DNA from: Ascaphus truei
Lineage: Eukaryota > Chordata > Amphibia > Anura > Ascaphidae
Direction of reading: 5' to 3'
Assembly (NCBI GenBank): GCA_036426205.1
Contig: CM071573.1
Span: 71,797,240 to 71,861,239, forward strand
DNA length: 64,000 bases
The position numbers were made by a program, and so were the translations under genes. Position 1 is the first letter of the stretch, and each line of letters opens with the position of its first letter. The notes under the pieces were generated by a model. It was not told where the DNA came from. It made no database searches and was given only the letters and a program-made list of their open reading frames with translations. Of the stretch, positions 23,326-34,837 are shown piece after piece.

Positions 23326-26291
23326 GTAAGTTAAAGAACGTTCATAAGAAGAAGAGACCTGTGAGGTTTCAAAAGTTCTGGTTTCCAGCTATCAAAAATT
23401 AATGGAACCAATAAAAAGTATCAATCTACAATGAATTTAGATTTTTGGAAGAAATTCAGACTAAAACCAAAGACTGCTCACCCCTGAAGTTCAAATTTTA
23501 GGCAAAGTGCATAAAGCATACTGTATTAAAATAGGTAACTGCGTGGGAAATAAACTGTTCCAGCAAATGGAATTTTATTGACATGCACAGGAATGGAATA
23601 GAAAAACAAGCATAGGTTGACATTTTCCCAGTCAATTCAGTCCGGTCTTGAAATGAGAAACTGCACGCAAATTATGCAATAATAATTACTCAACTTAAGA
23701 CTTTAATTCTGTTGTGTTGTTTTTCCACTGGCACATAAAATAAAATCCTCATTAAGTATGTAACTGTCACTTAATTGCTGCTTCATAGTAAATATTCAAT
23801 AACAGCTTTCCCGGATCTGAGAAATCAGTTTCCATTTCAAATTGATTTTGTGACAAGGGTTGACAAATATGAGACTGGGCTGTTGGAATGTATTGCTGGC
23901 TCAATTTGCACCCACATTTAAATAAACAGATTGGAAATGAAGAATACTATTAGTTTTGCATGTTTCAAGTTTCCCACTAATTATAATGATCTCTTTGATT
24001 TCTTCGGGTTTTCAGTTTCACCTTCCAGACTTTGTGTCGATCTTCCTTGGTTTCGGGGAAAGTAAAATAGCGAAATATCCTTTTCATCCCAATAGGTATA
24101 ATTTGGCGTAATTATGTGCTTTATCATCAATATAAGTACTGTAGGAACTGAAATGTCCCATAAAACACGTCTCAAGAAAATAAGTCAAACCTTTCAAAGG
24201 AAAGCGCAATTTCCTTCTGATACACTTTACTTTTACCACTATTACAATAACCAGTGGCAGAGGAGGGGCAGTTATATATAAATAGCCATGAATTCAATAT
24301 CTAAAGCAAAGAACCAAACCATCTAACAACAACTTCACCATGGCAACCCCAAAAATATATTTTTAAAGGGATGTCTATGTAAACTTTAGATTCTACATAT
24401 GAGAAAAGCAGATTTTAGACATGAGGAAAAGTATTTTTATATTGATTGCTGTGAGCATATAGTCCCCTCTCTGTTATAGTTTTTTCTATCTCACAGTCAT
24501 ACATATGCTCCTTCATTTTTGCCCTTCTCCCTTTCATGTGCCATTTCTTGAACACCTCAAGTAGCAAACCCCATTTTTGGAGCTGGGAGTTGAACTGCGC
24601 TATTCCTTGCTCGGACTACCGTGGTCCCAAGACATTAACCTGTCTATGTCCTGGTAAAATGAAAGTACAATCAAAGATGGCTCATGGGGTCATGCTATAG
24701 GAAACTGCCATGTCATGTTCTGTTGACATTGCAGCTTCCTATCGGATGGAGGAGTGAGTCTTCCATGGCAGCCATATTGATTTCCCAGGTGAATATCCCA
24801 GGAAATGGGGAGCCCTGGAGATAAAAAAATATATCATGTTTCAGTTCCAGGGGATTCCCAGATCAAATTCTTAATAAAAACAATGATTATGGGGGATTGC
24901 TGCTTTTAGTGAGGTCCTTTCTTTTTTAAGAGATAAAGAGGCCAAACTCTGCTAGACCTTTCAGGTTACAACCTTATCTATCTAAACAAACACATATACA
25001 ACAATTATTATTATTATGATTATCTATTTAGAATGACCTAAAATGAGACTCGGATAGCTTACCTATATAGTACAAAGGTCTTAAAGTTATATTAATGACT
25101 CTGACATCTATTGTATACTTCCAGGAGCCCCGTGTTATGCAGAAAATGGATAGTGCTATGTTTTCTTAATACGTCCCAGTTGCATTATACATTCAATATT
25201 ACAGCATTGAGAAATGAAATAAATTCAATAGGTACTTGGATATGACAGATTGTTACATAATTGGCCCAAGGAACAGATTGTGTTCAGATATGAATCAAAA
25301 TATGTCTGGATAATATCGGCTAGGAAAACATTGCCAACAGGAAGACAGTCTTTGAAAGGGATTTTTTCACTCCCAAAGCTAAAGCAAATAAACTCGCCAC
25401 TTTATTTCGGCTGGAGATTTTATACCTTAATCCTTTAGACAACATAGACATAAGACAGAAAAGAAGGATCAGCGTGTTCTGCAGACAACCCACACACTAG
25501 TTGAACTGTTTCCAGATAGTCCAGCACAGATAAAAAATAATAAAAAAAAGACTTTAATAACATTACAATCCTGAATAAGGGCAATGTGCCTACAGTGTGA
25601 GCTACACTGTTATGCGTTTCCAATTCCTTCTGAACATGTGTTTTTCAACATGCACAAGATGAAATCACATATTGGTATGTGTCTGGTGTCCGGATACACG
25701 TCTGCATTGACATTAAGAAAAGGTTGTACATAATGTAATTCCACATTTTTAATCACCAAAAACAAAATATATAGCCTTTGATAAAAGGTGATTTCTGACT
25801 ATCAACCAGCTCTGTATTCCACATAAAAGAAATACATGCAAAACAATACCGCGGTGATTCATATGCAATCTGCAATTGAAGACTGTAGTCCTACTTGCTT
25901 TTAAGTGAATTCATTTGAATTTAAAAGGCAAATAGGACGTTAAAATATGTGATCTCAAATTATAGACATCATTTTGTGCGCACACCTTTTCAACTGCACT
26001 ACAAAAGAATCCATTGGAGCAATGCAGTATGTTTTCATATTCACAATGGCCAGAAACCACCAGTTTGTGAATTTTTTTTTTTTTTTTTAGCACACTGGTA
26101 ATCTGGTATAGTGAGAGATTTATAGAATTGATACTAAGGTTGGTCAAGATTCTCAATTTTTCAGGATCATTTCTTTTTTTCAGGAGGATGCTCAAGTAAA
26201 GTTAGCACACTGTGTGGTCTTTAAAGAAGTCAGTTCATGGCTTTTAGACTTACACTACTTTGGAGAAACAATGAGTAATTAAGAGTCAGGG
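23326..26291. other. unassigned stretch, about 3 kb
   Basis: AT-rich single-copy-looking DNA. Short frames at 23981-24175, 25250-25438, 25435-25623 and 25911-26195 have no recognisable domains. A T-run lies near 26071-26088. No repeat end is recognised. Confidence 0.4.
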
Positions 26292-26473
26292 TACTGTATG
26301 TGCAAAAGTAAGCAAAACCCTGGTTTTATCAGCTAAATTAAAGGGGATAATTAGAATCAGGTGTTTAAATAATTAGGTCAATCTTCAAGGGTGAATTTGA
26401 GAGGCTCCACCCTATATAAAGATCAGACACTTTGTGAGTTTGGTCTTCACCATACGTGTGTGGAAACACGTCA

Positions 26474-28194
26474 TGCCACAATAAAAAGAAATCTCTGAGA
26501 ACCTCAGAAAATCAGTTATTGATGTTCATAAGTCTAGAAAGGGTTACAAAGCCAATTCTAAGGATTTGGGTCTCCACCAATCCACTGTCAGACAGATAGT
26601 CTACAAATGGAGAAAGTTCAAGACCACAGTCACTCTACCCAGGAGAGATCGTCCTACCAAAATCTCTCCAAGAACAAACTGGCAAATCATTCAGAAAGTC
26701 ACAAAGAACCCTAGAGTAACATCCAAGGACTGAGTTCATCAATTATCAGAAAAAGACTGAACAAGAATGGTATTCATGGAAGGATAGCCAGGAGGAAATC
26801 ACTGTTTTCTAAAAAGAACATTGCTTCCCATCTGAAGTTCGCCAAAGAGCACATAGATGACCCACAAGGCTTCTGGAACAATGTTCTCTGGACAGATGAG
26901 TCACAGGTAGAACTTTTTGGCCTTAATAAAAAACGTTATTTTTGGCGAAAACCAAACATTACTTTTGAACAGAAGAGTCTCATTCCAACTGTTTAGCATG
27001 GTGGTGGGAGTGTGATGGTTTGGGACTGCTTTGCTGCCTTAGGACCTGGATGGCTTGCCATCATTGAGACAACCATGTGTAGTGGGGTACCCCCTGGCTA
27101 CTAATCTACCCAATGGGCTGGCAGTAAACCCTGGTGTTCACAGGTTTGCCAGTAGTTATCATGGGGTTTTCCCCTCACCTTTGGTGCTGCACTTGAGTGA
27201 CAGCTGGGGGTGGCACATCATGTTGTGGCTGGGCCAACGGGGTGCTCGCCCTCTGGCTGTACTTAAGGACAGGACCACCCTAAAGTTAGGTCTTTCGTCC
27301 TTCCCGCTGAGGAAGGCAGGTCACCACTGGGAGCTTGAGATTGGGTCTTTCCCATGTGCTCTTCCCTCCGGAGAGGAGCAGTGTGACTATACCTCTGCCT
27401 CCGATAGGGAGATGGGGAAGAGCTAGGATGGCTGCAGGTGACCTAGGCCCGTAGTGACTATCCAGGGACTATCTCCGGTGATATCTGAGAGAAGAGACTG
27501 TGATCCGGCAGGTGACTGCTGAGTACCTTAATCTTATTTCAACCAGTGTAGTAATAAACCGTCCTGTTTTTGCAATATACCTCCTGCCTGGTGTGTGATC
27601 TAACTGGGGGGAAAGATACAAGTTCTACCGTGGGAGATCATCTCCATTTTCCTGGAGCCTACGGCAGATGGAGGCGCTGCACTGCTAAGTATTACGTGGG
27701 GTATGTACCCCAGAAGCCTGTTCCTGGGTCCCAAAGTTACCGCGGATGACTCAGCCCTTTTGTTACCAGCAAGTATGCACCACACACACCCAGTAATGGC
27801 CCAAATATGCGATTGGGGGGGAGGGGGCTGGGGTAGAATCACTGTTACACATGAATTCTGCATTATAAGAAGATTTGAGAGGAGAAAGTTGGGCATTTCG
27901 TCCATGAGCTGAAGTGAAAGTGGGTCATGCAGCAAGACAACGATCCTAAACATACAGTACAAGCAGATGTACCAAAGAATGGCTGCAGAAGAAGAAATTC
28001 CACGTTTTAGAATGGCCTAGTAAAGGCCGGACCTAAACTCCATCGACATGTTGTGGCAGGACCTGAAGCGAGCTGCCCATGCAAGAAAGCCCCCAAATGT
28101 CACTGAGTTGAAGCAGTTCTGTAAGGAGGAATGGACCAAAATTCCTCAAAACCGATGTGAGGCTGACCAGCAGTTCCAGGAAATACTTAGTTGA
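26474..28194 (+). pseudogene. Tc1-like transposase, dead and split
   Basis: The N-terminal helix-turn-helix region is readable ('SKDLGLHQSTVRQIVYKW'). The DDE-type catalytic parts are 'LWTDESQVELFG' with the first Asp, 'QQDNDPKHT'-type sequence after 27930 with the second, and 'DLNSIDMLWQDLK' near 28030. The third catalytic residue, normally Glu in 'NPIE', is Asp. Many in-frame stops, including one at the fourth codon, plus frameshifts rule out a working protein. A solo LTR (27078-27849) splits the gene between the first and second catalytic residues. Confidence 0.85.
27078..27849 (+). mobile_element. solo LTR with CATG target duplication
   Basis: It starts TGTAGTGGGG and ends CTGTTACA. CATG flanks it on both sides (27074-27077 and 27850-27853), and removing the LTR plus one CATG restores Tc1 sequence. 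Near its end it shares 'atatgcgattggggggg' and 'gatggaggcgctgcac' with the LTRs at 34838 and 39102-48926, so it belongs to the same Ty3-type LTR group but is much shorter (772 bp). An open frame at 27055-27426 is fortuitous. Confidence 0.9.
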
Positions 28195-28445
28195 AGTCAT
28201 TGCTGCACAAGGGGGCGCCACCAGGTACTGAATCTAAAAGGTTCACATACTTTAACACACGCGGATATTGAATGTTGAATCATTTGTGGATCAATAAATG
28301 TTGAAAAGGAATCATGTTTTTGTGTAATTTGTTTGATCAGGTTATCTTTATCTATTATTAGGACTTAAATTAAGATCTAATAACATTGTAGATTTGAAAT
28401 ATGTGAAAATCCTATGGGGTTCACTAACCTTTTCTCACTACTGTA

Positions 28446-28605
28446 CATAGTTACATGCTAGGTGAGGTTGAAAAAAGACATATATCCATCGAGTACAACC
28501 TATGTTAACCAACAACGCACTGCTCAGGGTTCCTTGATTCAAATTCACCAAGATTGAAAAAAGAACATTTTCAGCAGAAGGGCCAATGCTCTCGAAACAC
28601 CCTCT
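28446..28605 (-). mobile_element. CR1-like LINE, 3' end
   Basis: It begins 'agttacatgctaggtgaggt' and continues 'tgaaaaaagacatatatcca', the antisense 3' end of a CR1-type LINE common in amphibians and fish. On the minus strand this is the stretch around the ORF2 stop. The upstream limit is unclear. Confidence 0.6.
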
Positions 28606-28988
28606 ACCAAGCATTAAAGAAATCCCCTCTTCTCTGAAGCATTTTGGGCTCCAACATCAATTGCTTACCATATCGATTCGCACTGCAAAACCCTTGGGAG
28701 TCGGTGTGCTAAAAAAACATTGATTGAATGATCAGGTCAATTAAACTCCATTTATATCTTTCATATATACAACAGTGCTGTATTGAGGTAATAACTTTGT
28801 CTGGCTCTCTATATACAGTACTTGCTGCACTAAAAAGCTTTCTCGCTTTTTCCTGAAAGGTTTGTCTGTTTTTCGTGAGCAGGAGCTTGTTCTATTACGA
28901 TAAACGTGCTCTTTTTGTTTATAGCTTCTTGCAATTGTTTCACTTTTCCAAGCTGTCTTTTCTCTCCTCACCCTCTAATACAGGGTTC
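28606..28988. other. unassigned stretch
   Basis: No recognised gene or repeat. Part may be decayed upstream sequence of the CR1-like copy. Confidence 0.3.
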
Positions 28989-29146
28989 CAGGGGTGACCA
29001 ACTCCAGTTCTCCAGGGCCGCCAACAGGTCAGGTTTTACGGATATCCCTGCTTCAGCACCAGTGGCTCAATTCATGTGCTGAAGCAGGGATATTGTTAAA
29101 ACCTGACCTGCTGGTGGCTCCTGAGGACTGGAGTTGGCCACTCCTG
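28989..29146. mobile_element. hAT-like hairpin MITE, complete copy
   Basis: Nearly the whole 158 bp is an inverted repeat: CAGGGGTGACCAACTCCAG at the left and its near-complement CTGGAGTTGGCCACTCCTG at the right, with 'gaagcagggatatc' inside. CAG termini point to hAT. The 8-bp flanks do not match. Relatives lie at 36884, 55290 and, as single arms, 14376 and 58885. Confidence 0.75.
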
Positions 29147-29886
29147 CTCTAGTCTAAAAGGTACATTTGCAGGTTTAATCTTGTATGGTACCCCATTGTC
29201 TTGCTCTTGGTAGGATGTGTCCCCATTAGTATATCTTGTTCCTATTTCAGCAGCTGAATACATTCTGTTGAATCAGGTACCCCTTGTGTAGAGATGTCCT
29301 CAAGTGTGCTTGGGAAAACATTGAACAAATTGCTCTTAAATGTTGTGCTTTCGCAAAATTTTCACAAGTTACCACATAGTTAAACTATGTCTCCAAGTTG
29401 GCCAAAATGTTGTTATTGTCACAACCACACATTATATAAGTTGTGGTGGATATAAAAAAGTGCCAAAAACCCCTCCACCGTACTGTGTGCAGTAAATAAA
29501 AATATCCCTTGCAAGTACATTCACGTCTCAGACAGGTCTGAAACCCTGCTTTTCACCATTATCTCCTAACATACAGTGCTTCCACTGCAGCCAGGCATTC
29601 TGGGAAATTACATGCAAATTAGCGCACCGTGTCACCTTTTACTTGATGTCCAGTGTGAGCTTCCACTGATGAGACGGAAAAGGTAAAAAAAGCTGTCTGT
29701 GAGTAGATTTACTGGCTCTGCACTTCTGTAACCCCAGGCAGTGCTGATAAGCTGTGTAATACGACAGACATACGCTTATAAGGGTCCATGTTAGAATGGA
29801 CAAGAAGTAGATAGTGACACTGTGCGCTCATTTGCATGTCAAGCATTAGTCATAGTCACAGAATTTTGTGAAAATTATAATATATA
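29147..29886. other. unassigned stretch
   Basis: No recognised gene or repeat end. Confidence 0.4.
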
Positions 29887-30609
29887 TGTAACATGGCTGG
29901 TCCTGTTGCCTTTCTGCCTCCTGTCACCCAAGCCCTGATAGGTATTGCAGGCTGTGACAGGATGCACTAGGGCTATTGACCCCCCTTCTGCTATCCTCTG
30001 ATTGACAGGAGAGGGGTTGACATGGTGTGTGTGTAGCCAATGGTGGTATAGACACTATGCCCACCCCTTCTTGCTGTCAGAGGGAAGTGCTAAAGTTATT
30101 TGGGCAGTCCAGTCTGAAGTTTGAGACTGGAGGCAGGGCTGTGAGTCTCTCCCATCAGGGATGAGCGTGTCCACTCCAGCCAGTAGGGTGCTGGGGAACA
30201 GCTACTGCCACAAAGTCCTCAAGACTGACACTTAGGCCTCAATACGACCTGAGGTCATGCACCATCCTGAGGCCTGGAAACCTTTGATCAGTATCTGCAC
30301 GCTGTAATTCTATCTATGCAGTGATTGCACAATAAAGCCCTTGTTTTATATATCACTGCCTGAGTCTGCAGTAATTCGGCAGGGGTATGAGAGCCAGTGC
30401 TCCAGTGGGACCTATCTCCAGGAATACTGGATACTCACTGAAGCTGGAGGTGCTGACATCCTGAACACCATGAAGAACTACCAAAAGCCTGTCCTGTTCT
30501 CCAACCCATCACAGAGCAACTCAGCTCTCCTGAACCCTCACAGGTATGCCGCACCACAGCTAGTAGCCGCAACTTGCATCTCTTAGAGGGTGGGGGTACA
30601 TGTGCTACA
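29887..30609 (+). mobile_element. solo LTR with TATA target duplication
   Basis: It starts TGTAACATGG and ends ATGTGCTACA, with the 4-bp duplication TATA on both sides (29883-29886 and 30610-30613). The sequence 'gcacaataaagcccttg' near 30327-30343 supplies an AATAAA polyadenylation signal, as expected before U5. It is related to the LTR at 32554 but clearly different from the one at 34838. Confidence 0.85.
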
Positions 30610-30777
30610 TATAGAAGTAATGTGACCTGAATTTAGGGTCATATGACCTGCACATTTACTTTGTGTTTGACAAGTTTGCTTATTTTTGTTAACATTTTTG
30701 CAAAGACGCAGAACTCATTTTGTCTGGTTTCCGAACTTCTTTGAAAATTTTCCACATCTCTCTACTATATGACTTAA

Positions 30778-31831
30778 CCCTTTGCGGTCCAATTAATTTT
30801 CACTAAGTGCGCTAGCAAGTCTAATTTATTTTTCGGAAAAAACCCCCACATACAGCTTTTTTTTATTGCACGCGTGCGCACACTCACCGTGCGCACTCTC
30901 ACCGCGCGCACAAATTCACCATGCGCACACTCTCACCATTCACACACTCACTGACCGCACGCACTGCACACACACTCACTGCGCACACACACCGCACACT
31001 GTGCATACACTCACTGTGCTTACTCACTGCTCACTGCGCACACACTCACTGCGCACACTCTCACTGTGCACACTCTCACTGCACGTACACTCACCATGCG
31101 CACACTCGCACTGCGCACACCCTGACCGCGCGCACACTCGCACTGCGCACACCCTCACTGCGCGCACACACTGCACACTGCGCATACCGCACATTGCGCA
31201 CGCACACCGCACACTGCGCACACACTCACTGCGCGTACTCACCACTCCCTGCGCACACACTCACTGCACACTCTCACTGTGCACACTCTCACTGTGCACA
31301 CTCTCACTGCGCACACTCTCACTGCGCACACACTCACTGCACTTACTCACCACTCACTGCGCACACTCACACTGCGCACACTCGCACTGCGCATACTCAC
31401 ACTGCGCACACTCACAGCACACTGCGCGCACACTCACTGCGCAGATTCACTGCGCACATTCACTGTGCACACTCTCACTGCGCATTGCGCGCACACTCAC
31501 TGCATGCACACTTACTGCATGCACACTTACTGCGTGCACACTCACTACACACACTCTCACTGCGCACGCACACACTCACTGCGCACACACAACACCCCCC
31601 CTACCCCCTACCTCCGATGTCAGCTGCTTTGTCTGCAGGGGCGATCGGTGCAGGGCTGGGGGGGGTGGAGGAGGAGGGATCAGTGCGGCTGCTGAGAGAA
31701 GGGGAATGCAGGGGACGTGCTGCAGCCGGCCCCTCACTCCACATCTTCCTCCCTCCTCCTCCCGATCCGACATTGGACCGCAAGTGGCAAAATATTTTGT
31801 CGGATATAGTCCGACATTGGACTGGAAAGGG
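30778..31831. mobile_element. piggyBac-like MITE with expanded interior
   Basis: TTAA flanks both ends (30774-30777 and 31832-31835). The left end is CCCTTTGCGGTCCAATTAA and the right end, read on the other strand, is CCCTTTCCAGTCCAATGTC. TTAA duplication with CCC(T) termini is typical of piggyBac. A second copy of the terminal motif (near 31765-31785) lies just inside the right end. About 70% of the element is a minisatellite. No transposase is present. Confidence 0.8.
30867..31594. repeat. degenerate CACTCACTGCGCA minisatellite
   Basis: About 0.7 kb of irregular 12-16-bp units such as cacactcactgcgca. All three plus frames stay open over long distances (30866-31882, 30921-31835, 31279-31695), giving His/Thr/Ala/Cys-rich products without any conserved feature. 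I call these frames artefacts of the repeat. Confidence 0.9.
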
Positions 31832-31835
31832 TTAA

Positions 31836-32553
31836 AGCTGCAGACCGAGAATATCCTACATGTGTTTTTTAAAAATAAATAAATCAGTTCTGTACTATGA
31901 GAAAATACTTGTAGCATTTAAAAAAAAAACAACAACTCTGAATGCCATTTTTAATGTATTATAATGTAACAAGCATTTTTTTTCTATAGCAAACATTTAC
32001 AAAGTCACATCCTCTTCCTTTTCTGAAACAGGTTCTGGCACACCCCTTTTTGAGCCCTTCCCTCTCTCTAGCAGTGCACCAATTGTATCTAGTGACTGCC
32101 TGGTCACATGATCTTCTCCACAGAACTTTGCATCTTTGGTCCTCTTCTGCTGCACTAACAGCCATTTAGGGAACCCTCAAGCCGAATCTTTGCCAATCGA
32201 TCACAGGGGAACGGATCTATCAGCAATTTAGCTAATTACTTATCATTGTGTGGATTATTTTAATACACATATTAAAGAGATTTTGGACTACTGCTTCAAC
32301 AGGCTGTAAAATGTGACTTATTTCATTCACTCTTATTTCTCTTCTCAGGTACTACAATTTATTTAGGCATTCATGTAATCACCAGACATTTACTGTATGT
32401 ATCATTATACAGCAAACATTTTGGTTTGTTCTAAAAACTGATTTACAAGGTAGAACCTCCATTAATTTTAGAAGAACAAGAATCCCAACTGTATCCAGTT
32501 ATAGCTAGCTCTCTACCTACCCTGTCATGTAAGTTCTAGTAAGACACATACAG
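31836..32553. other. unassigned stretch
   Basis: No recognised gene or repeat. Confidence 0.4.
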
Positions 32554-33214
32554 TGACAAGCTGTCCTATGGGGTTTTCCCCCTCCTCATGCTGACTTCCT
32601 GAGTGACAGGAGAGGTGGTGCATGTGCTGGGCCCTCCCTCTTTGAGCTGCAGGAAGGAAGTGCCTAAATTATAGTAGGAAGTTCAGCCCCTTAGGGCTGG
32701 GTCCTTCAGTCTGTGATTGGGGTTCCAACTATCCCTTCATGGGGTAGGAGCTCTGAGCTCTCCTCCCGGCTGGGAGAGAGAGAGAGACGTGTTCAGTCCC
32801 TCATGGGCTGAGGCTCTAATTCCATCCAGAGAGGCCTCCCAATTACTAGCAGACCAGTACCACCCAGAAGCCAGGGATCTACCTTACCAACTAAAGCATT
32901 CGCTGTAGCAACATCGCAGTGGCTGCTATAATAAAGATCATCCTCATTTATACTTCTGACTCCACACAGTCTGCGTGGAGGGAGTATTGTGAGTAAGGAC
33001 TGTCATAGCGGGGACAGCCTTCAGCCTTGCTGAAGCCCCCTATGTCTGGAGGTGCTGTAACAAAGAAGAAGAACCAGAGGAATCCATAAAAGTCTGCCTG
33101 TCTTCCCCCACACCATCACGGGTACCTCAGATCTCCTGTGCCAAACAGGTAACCAGCACTACACCTAACAATAGCCATAACTGAATCTCCCAGAGGGGGG
33201 AGGAACATGTGCTA
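32554..33214 (+). mobile_element. probable solo LTR
   Basis: Colinear with the LTR at 29887: 'ggaagtgcctaaattata', an AATAAA within 'ataataaagatcatcc' (about 32929-32944), and a terminal 'aggaacatgtgctata'. The start is taken at TGACAAGCTG. A target duplication is not evident, and a SINE abuts or enters the right end. Confidence 0.6.
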
Positions 33215-33410
33215 TAGCATGTTCTTGTATAGCGCTGCTAGTTTTACATAGACATTTTGCAGGCACAGGTCCCTGCCCCATGGAGCTTACAATCTATTTA
33301 TTTTTTTGGTGCCTGAGGCACGGGGAGATAAAATGACTTGCCCAAGGTCACAAGGAGCCGTTACTGGGAATTGAACCAGGTTCCCCTGCAAACTCAGTGC
33401 CAGTCCTCCC
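33215..33410 (-). mobile_element. MIR-like SINE (tRNA head, conserved core, L2-like tail)
   Basis: On the minus strand it begins with a tRNA-like part holding a B box (GGTTCAATTCCC, complement of 33366-33377). The core block TGTGACCTTGGGCAAGTCA (complement of 33334-33352) follows and is very close to the MIR/CORE-SINE core. The tail 'gattgtaagctccatggggc' resembles the L2-type tails in this window, which fits the known dependence of MIR-type SINEs on L2. It is not a working tRNA gene. Confidence 0.75.
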
Positions 33411-34837
33411 ATAGAAAGCCATAATTCTTCAAAGATGTGATTTCATTTTCGGTCTGTGTTCTTTTTCAGAAGTTGGAAGAAATACAACTCATATTTGGAT
33501 TTTACGTATTTAAAAAAAAAAAAGAATGGGAACGTGTAGGGTAAAACCACTTTATATATGATAGACATTGTTATTTATCAAAGTGTTCTTATTTCAATAG
33601 ACATATTAATCAGGATGTCCTTGTACATTATGCGTTATCTCTATTACCTCCTATTGTCAGGTTCCTTTTTCCTCAAGTTAAGAACTACACGTTCTTCACG
33701 CGTCAGGTTCCTCTAGAAGGGAAAGGGTTAATTAACCCAATTATATTACATAGCTAAGGATAATGCTAATGCAGCTATCATGTATTTCATTTGACATACA
33801 AGATTACAGTAAAAAGTTATAGTAGTGACAATGATTACAAATAGTTATTTTCTAGAAATTTATACTGGAAAAAAAAGAATTACCTTTTGGATCACTCAAA
33901 GGCCCCTATCCTCTTCTCTTACTTTATCGTTATATTGTCAGCAACAAATTACCTACAAAGAAATTGTATAGCTGGATTGACCTACAATAGATGTGAGCCT
34001 GCCTCCCAGAATTCAACTTTCGAAATTGTATTTAGAAGACACATAACCCGTACATCCCAAATGTCCCAGAATCCCATGTCAACTACAGCAGAACAATTGG
34101 ATAGCAGAAGAACAGGCAATTTCTTAAATTCAAAAGATCGAAAGAGCTAACAAAGGCATCCATATGAGGTCAGCATGCTTTCCATTATCCAGTGATCAGT
34201 TAGTCCGTAATCCTGTAAATTATCCCTAATGCTTTGGAAGCATTTGTAGGAAAAGCATCTGAAACCAAAGGTTCTTCTTTCCAATATTTTTTTAACTTGC
34301 CCTAAAAAAAACAATATCTATCCTCTTGATTATTCCTTATTTAGTGCAAAAACGAAAGGATGCTTTCTTATTGTATTTGACATGCAGTAAACACTGAGAA
34401 CACAAGGTCCAGTAGCACCGAAGCTGTTGCTCTGTTATTCCAGTGCTCTGAACCCTCATGGTTGACTTGGCAATCGTAACTGTCAATTTTCTGCATGATT
34501 GGGATGGAACAGGGTAATTTCTGCTTGGGGGAGACTGTGCAGTACATAGGCTTATAGAAATGAAAGGTTTACCAAAAAAAAAAAAATGAACAAAAAGTGA
34601 TCACATAAAGTTTGCAGTGTGCTTTAACAGTTGAGTCAATGAAAATCTAATTTTTTTTTATGTAGTAGAGAAGATCATTGTTTTCAGACACTGATAAAAT
34701 CTTCAATTTGGCCCTGTGGGTGTTCTTTGAAAATACAGATGGGACCTGTGCCATTGACTACCATGGTGTCACAAAGTATAATGACATGTCATACATTTTG
34801 TACAAATGATTCATTAGTAATGTACACTACTTATGTA
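33411..34837. other. unassigned stretch
   Basis: About 1.4 kb. An 87-codon plus-strand frame (33887-34150) has no recognisable domain. No repeat end is recognised. Confidence 0.4.

Larger units (their letters stand above)
26294..28443 (+). mobile_element. Tc1-like DNA transposon, interrupted by an LTR
   Basis: The element is flanked by TA on both sides (26292-26293 and 28444-28445). Its ends are loosely inverted: CTGTATGTGCAAAAG on the left, and CAGTAGTGAGAAAAGG when the right end is read on the other strand. Without the inserted LTR it is about 1.38 kb, normal for Tc1-like elements. It carries a decayed transposase on both sides of the LTR. Confidence 0.85.

Noticed and set aside
25598..25632. 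GAAAC-type hammerhead candidate on the minus strand
   Set aside because: GAAAC and a palindromic tail are present but no CTGANGA core or stem I pairing can be made.
30866..31882. Open frames of 338 and 304 codons, the longest in this part of the window
   Set aside because: They lie in a degenerate minisatellite without stop-forming units; the products are His/Thr/Ala/Cys repeats and several frames are open at once.
33366..33377. B-box sequence as a sign of a tRNA gene
   Set aside because: No cloverleaf or A box of a working tRNA is seen; the box belongs to a MIR-like SINE.
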